Shown here: in pieces, positions 59,119 through 64,000 of the stretch
How the letters are laid out: each line of letters begins with the position of its first letter
Numbering within the stretch: the stretch's first letter is position 1
Assembly: GCF_018861755.1 (NCBI RefSeq)
Contig: NZ_JAHLEF010000002.1
Location: forward strand, 248,001 to 312,000
DNA from: Clostridium sp. CF012
GTDB lineage: Bacteria > Bacillota > Clostridia > Clostridiales > Clostridiaceae
Direction: 5' to 3'
Length of the DNA stretch: 64,000 nucleotides
Translations under genes and position numbers: made by a program
The notes under the pieces: generated by a model
Database searches by the model: none
The model's input: only the letters and a program-made list of their open reading frames with translations
Told to the model about the DNA's origin: nothing

Positions 59119-59664
59119 TTATTTGTCTAAAGAAATATAATCAGATTTAATAATTCCCATATAAATATCACTGCAATAAGTGTCATTAATTAATGCACCT
59201 TCTCTGTCTATACCTTCTTTTACAAATCCACATTTTTCATAACATCTTATTGCCCTAGCGTTATAGTCTAAGACCCTTAAATACACCTTATGATATTTTA
59301 TAACTTCAAAGGCATAATTTAAAACCATTTTAGTAACTTTTGTTCCAACCCCACAACCATATAAGGTGTTATCATATATTTCGATAGATAATTTGCCCTT
59401 ATTATCTTCTTTATATGGCCTAAGACCAACGGCTCCGATACAATTACCTTTATACTCAATAATCCACTTACATGGATGTTGAATTATTCTTTCATACCAT
59501 TTCACAGCTTCATCTACAGTAAATTCACCAAGCTTACTAATATTACCACCGCACATTATAACGCATTCCATATTTAACCCTAACTTTTTACGGCTAGTAA
59601 TATCTTCTTCTATTGGTTGCCTTAATATAATATTATAGCTTTCTAATTTTGGAGCATTATTCAC
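59119..59664 (-). CDS. GNAT acetyltransferase (RimJ/RimL-like)
   Basis: 181 residues from a GTG at 59662-59664 with GGGGG 6 nt upstream; a TTG eight codons earlier is within the site. ILRQPIEEDITSRKKLGLN at the front, the acetyl-CoA site YGCGVGTKVTKMVLNYAFE, and RAIRCYEKCGFVKEGIDRE give a RimJ/RimL-type fold. Substrate unknown. Confidence 0.85.
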   Translation of the reverse strand: MNNAPKLESYNIILRQPIEEDITSRKKLGLNMECVIMCGGNISKLGEFTVDEAVKWYERIIQHPCKWIIEYKGNCIGAVGLRPYKEDNKGKLSIEIYDNTLYGCGVGTKVTKMVLNYAFEVIKYHKVYLRVLDYNARAIRCYEKCGFVKEGIDREGALINDTYCSDIYMGIIKSDYISLDK

Positions 59665-59724
59665 ACTATTACCCCCTATAATACTCAATCTAACTATAAT
59701 TTAATTGTTTTTTCCTTTGCATTA

Positions 59725-60258
59725 TTATTTACAAATATTTAGCGGAATGTTTAATTCTATTATTGAATCTTCGTCTTCATCAATAATCTCAACACTTATA
59801 GTATCAACAGTTGTCTCGAACACATCATCTATATTCTTAGTTTCCTCTACTGCCATTTCAAAAGCATTCAAATCACTAATATTACCAACGGTCATATGCG
59901 GCAAAAAATCTATCTCCTTTGGCCATTGTGGGTAAAACTCTTTTAAAATTCCCTTATACAATCTTTTGTGTATCTCTACTATTTGAGTATTACCTTCTTT
60001 TACATTTAGAAATAGATAGTTTCCTGCTAGGGTGGAAGGAGTAATTCCACTAAGGCTAATATGAAAAGCTTTTATGTCCAACAGCATAATTTCTATATGC
60101 TCTTTTAGATTATTTTTATCTATTTCACTTTCAAAAGGGAAAACCAAAGTAATATGAGGCCCTACACATTTTGCAAGTGGATCATATTTTTTTCTTATAT
60201 CATCTATAATTTGCTGATTTTCAAAATGTGGAAATATCATAATACATCGCTTTATCAT
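59725..60258 (-). CDS. 2H phosphoesterase (LigT / 2'-5' RNA ligase-like)
   Basis: 177 residues with the two HxT/S motifs PHITLVFPF (H35) and PHMTVGN (about residue 120). The family includes RNA 2'-3' cyclic phosphodiesterases. Overlaps the upstream Nudix gene by 4 nt (ATGA), so they are translationally coupled. Confidence 0.85.
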   Translation of the reverse strand: MIKRCIMIFPHFENQQIIDDIRKKYDPLAKCVGPHITLVFPFESEIDKNNLKEHIEIMLLDIKAFHISLSGITPSTLAGNYLFLNVKEGNTQIVEIHKRLYKGILKEFYPQWPKEIDFLPHMTVGNISDLNAFEMAVEETKNIDDVFETTVDTISVEIIDEDEDSIIELNIPLNICK

Positions 60259-60674
60259 ATAATTCTCATACCTTTCTCAATCTCTTTCATATCCCAATTT
60301 ACCATTCTCTCCTTAAAAGCATCATACATCACGTTAATGCTTACATCGTTAAATTTAAGCCACTGATATTTATCATGTTCATCAGATAATTTAAATTCAC
60401 CCTCTATTATTTCACATAAATATATAACCCCTGTTATCTGATGATTCTTTGAAATAAAATTCCAGGTATCTAACAATTTTATGGGCTCTACAAGAAAATT
60501 TGTTTCTTCCTTTAATTCCCTTATAAGAGTTTCTTCTGCGGTTTCTCCAAACTCCATCCTACCGCCTGGCAGTTCATAAAAATCATGCTTTGCTCCAGTC
60601 TTGTGTAATGCTAAATACTTACCCTCTCTTAGTATAAGTGCTTTTGTAGCAAATTCCATTTTGCTCGTGTCCAT
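60255..60674 (-). CDS. Nudix hydrolase
   Basis: 139 residues. Nudix box ELPGGRMEFGETAEETLIRE then LKEETNF; the final hydrophobic/Gly position (usually G) is N. First gene of the cluster on the minus strand; a ribosome-site-like GAGTGATTT precedes the ATG. Confidence 0.87.
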   Translation of the reverse strand: MDTSKMEFATKALILREGKYLALHKTGAKHDFYELPGGRMEFGETAEETLIRELKEETNFLVEPIKLLDTWNFISKNHQITGVIYLCEIIEGEFKLSDEHDKYQWLKFNDVSINVMYDAFKERMVNWDMKEIEKGMRII

Positions 60675-60945
60675 TTAAATCACTCCACTATTTATAATTT
60701 TTGTTCTTAGCTTATTTAACTTACTTTAAATTCATATAACTTCTTAATATTTTAACATTACTTAATTATACCATTTTATACTAAATTTCTCTATATGCTC
60801 TTCATTACTGTTTTGCAGATTATTTTTAGATATAAGTAAAAGGCTGCTATTAAACAGACTCTTACTTCTGTATTTGTGGCTTAGCCATAATAGATAAAAA
60901 TAAAGGCACTCAATTAAGAGTACCTTTTATATTTTTAACCAATAG
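60675..60945. other. AT-rich intergenic region
   Basis: Promoter side of the Nudix cluster and the terminator hairpin of the hypothetical gene at 60946; no ORF. Confidence 0.5.
60902..60927 (-). terminator. Hairpin after the hypothetical gene
   Basis: AAAGGCACTC / GAGTACCTTT with A/T tails on both sides. Confidence 0.6.
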
Positions 60946-61761
60946 TTATATATTCATATAGGTTTTTATTAATTTCACCATCTTAGGTGTTACTTGTCTA
61001 TCTATTGATATGACCTCATCTTCTATTGCATTTTTATCACTAATTATAAATGTCATAACCTTATACTGCACAAACAATTTAAAATCACTTCTAATTTCAT
61101 GGTTAATTATATTTGCTTCAATATCTAACCTAGCAATGTAATTATTATTTACCATTAAATAAAATACCAAGTAATCATTAATAACCTTCACATCAAATGT
61201 AATGTCAGAAACATTATTTTTTATAGAATCAAATATTTCAGTAGTTGTTTTACATATAAACCAAAATTTAGTTTCTGTCCGCTTTGGCAATATAAATTGC
61301 TCTGGAATCATAGCATAATCCGTGCAAAACACTGTTGCTTTACTTATCTGAACATCTTCGCCTAACCATTTTCTAATGTGCAATTTATCGCTATCGAAAA
61401 TAGCAAGTTCTACTATATGCTGCTCATCACTAAATGAAACTACAATTAATTCTACAGTATTTCTATGCACTAAGGACTTTATTTCATTTACTATATCTGC
61501 ATCATCTTTATAACTGGGCTGTATTTCTACCGTGTATTCTGAACTATCTCTAACGCTTAACATAGACAATTTAAAACTTAAATATCCGTCATGCAAAATA
61601 TCTGCAAAAAGTTCTGATTTATCATTTTTGGTGAATTTATAAAATTCTAAATCAGGTAATTTAAGAACAAAGGTTAATTTTCCATTTTCATCAATAATAT
61701 AATTTAAGGTATCTGCATCTAATTTACTAAAGTTAAATTTAACAGAACTGCTTTGCTTCAT
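60946..61761 (-). CDS. Hypothetical protein, 271 residues
   Basis: The ATG at 61759-61761 has GGAG 9 nt upstream; an ATG two codons earlier lies too close. No signal peptide or membrane helix. The protein is rich in beta-strand-like alternation (TFVLKLPDLEFYKFT, VELIVVSFSDEQHIVELAIF, FDVKVINDYLVFYLMVNNNYIARLDIEANI). I see no known domain. It stands alone between a Nudix cluster and a DUF1016 nuclease gene. Confidence 0.7.
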   Translation of the reverse strand: MKQSSSVKFNFSKLDADTLNYIIDENGKLTFVLKLPDLEFYKFTKNDKSELFADILHDGYLSFKLSMLSVRDSSEYTVEIQPSYKDDADIVNEIKSLVHRNTVELIVVSFSDEQHIVELAIFDSDKLHIRKWLGEDVQISKATVFCTDYAMIPEQFILPKRTETKFWFICKTTTEIFDSIKNNVSDITFDVKVINDYLVFYLMVNNNYIARLDIEANIINHEIRSDFKLFVQYKVMTFIISDKNAIEDEVISIDRQVTPKMVKLIKTYMNI

Positions 61762-61912
61762 AAGCATCTTCTCCTATTATTTTTTCAATATTTCATTACA
61801 TAATATTACCATATCATAAAATTTTATACTTGGCGAGAGGTTAAACATATTTTAACTCCTTTTATAAAATTAAGGGTGTCTGTGGGGTGCAAGTTAATAG
61901 TCTTTAGTGTCT

Positions 61913-62980
61913 TCATGTCACTTGATTTTCAATGCCATTATCCCTTTGCTGCAATTGTAATCTTGCTTTTAATATTGCCTTACGAAGCTTTTCCTCAAAT
62001 ACTTCTTTAGGAGGAAGTTGTGTTATATATTGTGCTACATGGATTCCACTTTTACCTAATTCTAAAAGTTCTACTGTTTCCTGTGATTTCTTTGCACAAA
62101 GTATTAGACCTATTGGTGCTTCTTCACCTTCGTTTCTTTCATACTTATTTAGCCACCTTAAATATAGTTCTACCTGTCCTTTGTGTTCTGGTTTAAATTT
62201 ATCTAATTTGAGTTCAACAGCCACAAGTCTTCGCATTTTTCTATGATAAAATAGCAAATCTATATAATAATCTTCATCATCTATAGTTATTCTCTTTTGT
62301 CTTCCTAAAAAAGCAAAGTCAGAACCCAATTCTAATATAAATTTTTCAAGTTCTGCAAGTATGCCATTTTCTAAATCTTTTTCACTATAAGTATCCTCAA
62401 GTCCTAAAAAATCCAATACATATGGGTCTTTAAAAAATAAATCTGGTGTCATTTTATTTTCTTCTCTAAGCAGCTTTAAATCATTTACTATTGTTTCTTC
62501 TGGCTTTTTAGATATAGCTGTTCTTTCATACATCATCGAACCAATTCTTTCTCTTAAAGTTCTTACACTCCATCTTTCAGTATTGCACATAGTTGAATAA
62601 AACTCTCTTTTCAAGTTATCCTGTATGGATATAAGTTCTTTAATATGAGACCAAGTCAATTGTGCAGACAGTGTATGCACAATTTTAAAGTCCCCAAAAG
62701 TTTCATAAAAAGAAACCATATTAAACAAATTTCTTCTACCATATCCTCTTCCATAATTCTCAATTAATTCTTTACTTAAATTATCTATTGTATTTTTTCC
62801 GTATTCAGCCCTTTCTTTTTTTATAATATCTTCTTTTATGGTTCTTCCAATATTCCAATATAAATTTATAAGTTCAGTATTAACAGACCTATAAACTTTT
62901 TCCTTAGTGTTATCTATTAATCCAGCTATATCATTATAAAGTAATTTCATTTCATAACTCTCTTCTAATTTATCATCCAT
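61913..62980 (-). CDS. DUF1016 / YhcG-type PD-(D/E)XK nuclease
   Basis: 355 residues, full length. The N-terminal winged-helix-like DUF1016_N includes LINLYWNIGRTIKEDI and YGRGYGRRNLFNMVSFYETF, with the LSAQLTWSHIKELI stretch. The C-terminal PD-(D/E)XK nuclease has IDLLFYHRKMRRLVAVELKL (Asp, Glu and Lys of the active site). YhcG proteins are often near restriction or mobile genes; none is adjacent here, so its role (repair, defence or retired) is open. AAGGTG precedes the ATG. Confidence 0.92.
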   Translation of the reverse strand: MDDKLEESYEMKLLYNDIAGLIDNTKEKVYRSVNTELINLYWNIGRTIKEDIIKKERAEYGKNTIDNLSKELIENYGRGYGRRNLFNMVSFYETFGDFKIVHTLSAQLTWSHIKELISIQDNLKREFYSTMCNTERWSVRTLRERIGSMMYERTAISKKPEETIVNDLKLLREENKMTPDLFFKDPYVLDFLGLEDTYSEKDLENGILAELEKFILELGSDFAFLGRQKRITIDDEDYYIDLLFYHRKMRRLVAVELKLDKFKPEHKGQVELYLRWLNKYERNEGEEAPIGLILCAKKSQETVELLELGKSGIHVAQYITQLPPKEVFEEKLRKAILKARLQLQQRDNGIENQVT

Positions 62981-63062
62981 ATCTCTAACACCTTCTTTAT
63001 ATGCGTTTATTCTTATATTTCATAATACCAATACTATATTATCACCAAAATGTTGATTATTA

Positions 63063-63215
63063 TTAATGGCCCCCTTCCACCAGAATATCAAGCATCTTAC
63101 TCCTATTATTAATAAAACTCTTCATTATCTGATAGTTTTCAGTTTCCTCATATCCAACAACTTCTATCTTTTCTTTTATTTCATAAATAGTTGAAATGAA
63201 ATTCATCACTACCAT
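63063..63215 (-). CDS. Possible 50-residue small protein
   Basis: ATG at 63213-63215 (or 63204-63206) to TAA at 63063. Helical, charged peptide (ISTIYEIKEKIEVVGYEETENYQIMKSFINNRSKMLDIL). No clear ribosome site, and a TGA lies directly before the ATG in frame. Between DUF1653 and DUF1016 genes on the same strand, so a small operon member or a remnant is possible. Confidence 0.4.
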   Translation of the reverse strand: MVVMNFISTIYEIKEKIEVVGYEETENYQIMKSFINNRSKMLDILVEGGH

Positions 63216-63249
63216 TCAGGTTAATTTCATTTAATACGTCTATTTTAGT

Positions 63250-63468
63250 TTAAATTTCTTCAAATCTATTTACTATCTTACCCTCAACTTCTTTTTCCTC
63301 TAAAAACATACTTAAAGGTCTAACCCATATTCCTCTTTCTCCATAAAGTGCTTTATAAACAACCAGCTCCTCGAGTGTTTCTGAATGTTTGGCAACGTAT
63401 AATACCAAGTATTCATTCCCTTTAAAATGCCTATATTTCTTTCCTATTTTTATTTCTCTATCGCTCAT
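63250..63468 (-). CDS. DUF1653 protein
   Basis: 72 residues, the usual length. The family signature is clear: KYRHFKGNEYLVLYVAKHSETLEELVVYKALYGERGIWVRPLSMFLEE. Function unknown. Same strand as the small ORF and the DUF1016 gene downstream. Confidence 0.88.
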   Translation of the reverse strand: MSDREIKIGKKYRHFKGNEYLVLYVAKHSETLEELVVYKALYGERGIWVRPLSMFLEEKEVEGKIVNRFEEI

Positions 63469-63642
63469 TTAAATCTATACCTCCAATTTTAGTGACCGTG
63501 AAATCATCATCTTCACATCTCATTTATATATAATTTATTATATCATGTATTAATAATATCCTTACATATTACTAATACCAATAGCTCATGTTATAATATA
63601 ATTATTAATCCATTTCATGGTTAATGAGGGGTAGTATATGGC

Positions 63643-64000
63643 ATGAATATTTTAAATTCAGGATACAAACATATAATCTGGGACTGGAATGGTACACTAC
63701 TTGATGATGTAGAAGTGGTGATAAATGTTATGAATTCACTACTACAAAAAAGAAAAATGCCTGCAATTGATAAGGAAATATATTTGCAAATCTTTGATTT
63801 TCCTGTGATTAATTATTACACAAAGTTAGGTTTTGATTTCTCATTGGAACCCTTTGAAAAAATTGCAAATGAATATGTTGAACTATACAGAGATGCTTAT
63901 CGAAGCTGCAATTTACAACAAGATGCTGAAAAAATATTAAAATTAGTAAGTGATTCTAATATAACTCAATCTATACTTTCAGCATCACAACAGACTTACT
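63643..64000 (+). CDS. HAD-superfamily phosphatase, N-terminal part (cut by window edge)
   Basis: First 119 codons of an open frame running off the right edge. The ATG at 63643 follows GAGGGG. Motif I WDWNGTLLDD (about 13-22) gives a HAD hydrolase with the phosphoglycolate-phosphatase-like cap start. Motif II is near the window end (SQSILSAS-like SILSASQQ). Confidence 0.88.
   Translation, partial: MNILNSGYKHIIWDWNGTLLDDVEVVINVMNSLLQKRKMPAIDKEIYLQIFDFPVINYYTKLGFDFSLEPFEKIANEYVELYRDAYRSCNLQQDAEKILKLVSDSNITQSILSASQQTY

Noticed and set aside
52221-60674. Integron-like cassette array
   Set aside because: No attC-like inverted sites between genes and no integron integrase in the window; some genes overlap by 4 nt, which does not fit cassettes.

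Overview
The window looks like a chromosomal segment of an anaerobic, spore-forming member of the Clostridiaceae, most likely Clostridium. It is very AT-rich, with strong Shine-Dalgarno sites and frequent TTG/GTG starts. It carries a Spo0E-like phosphatase, RNase J, a T-box-controlled threonyl-tRNA synthetase, S-box RNAs, rubrerythrin, FeoAB and corrinoid methyl-transfer genes. All product names come from reading motifs by eye; no database was searched.

Layout. 0-6 kb: feoA/feoB (feoB runs off the left edge), a class-A beta-lactamase-fold protein, a REP-associated tyrosine transposase with GTCCCC-type repeats around it, and an OmpR/histidine-kinase pair. 6-11 kb: cell-wall genes (NlpC/P60 hydrolase, polysaccharide deacetylase) and a GGDEF/EAL protein. 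11-15.4 kb: T-box-thrS and convergent glnS. 15.6-23.2 kb: a corrinoid methyl-transfer operon (three UroD/MtaA-type methyltransferases, one corrinoid protein, one 2Fe-2S/ASKHA reactivator) divergent from a sodium:solute symporter with a structured leader RNA; a decayed second symporter copy follows. 23.7-29.4 kb: an unusual ketoacyl-synthase-III protein, a 1-kb stretch with two probable small transcripts, a CD3324-type protein, an RsgA GTPase with an ATT start, and a diguanylate cyclase. 29.7-38.3 kb: MFS efflux pump, EAL-HDOD protein, Spo0E-like protein, RNase J, an antiporter behind a fluoride riboswitch, and a second NlpC/P60 hydrolase. 38.6-43 kb: arsenic operon arsC-arsR-acr3-arsD-arsA. 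43-50 kb: DUF1003 protein, rubrerythrin, AGCS symporter with an overlapping leader ORF, and metNIQ behind tandem SAM-I riboswitches. 50-52 kb: an L,D-transpeptidase and a VanX-like peptidase. 52-60.7 kb: a one-strand run of fourteen small house-cleaning enzymes (Nudix, histidine phosphatases, HAD, HD, MBL, VOC, GNAT, 2H phosphoesterase). 61-64 kb: hypothetical and DUF1016 genes, and a HAD gene cut by the right edge.

How the parts work together. Several regions are small self-contained circuits: arsenic sensing and efflux; methionine import under SAM control; fluoride-gated ion export; corrinoid-dependent methyl transfer, probably with its own importer; and cyclic-di-GMP metabolism (three proteins). 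Two repeat families cut across these regions. One is GTTAACCGTCCCC-type and clusters around the transposase. The other is a palindromic element with core TGCCACGTGGRTGGCA in about twelve copies. It lies at gene ends and in three cases supplies the stop codon of the adjacent gene.
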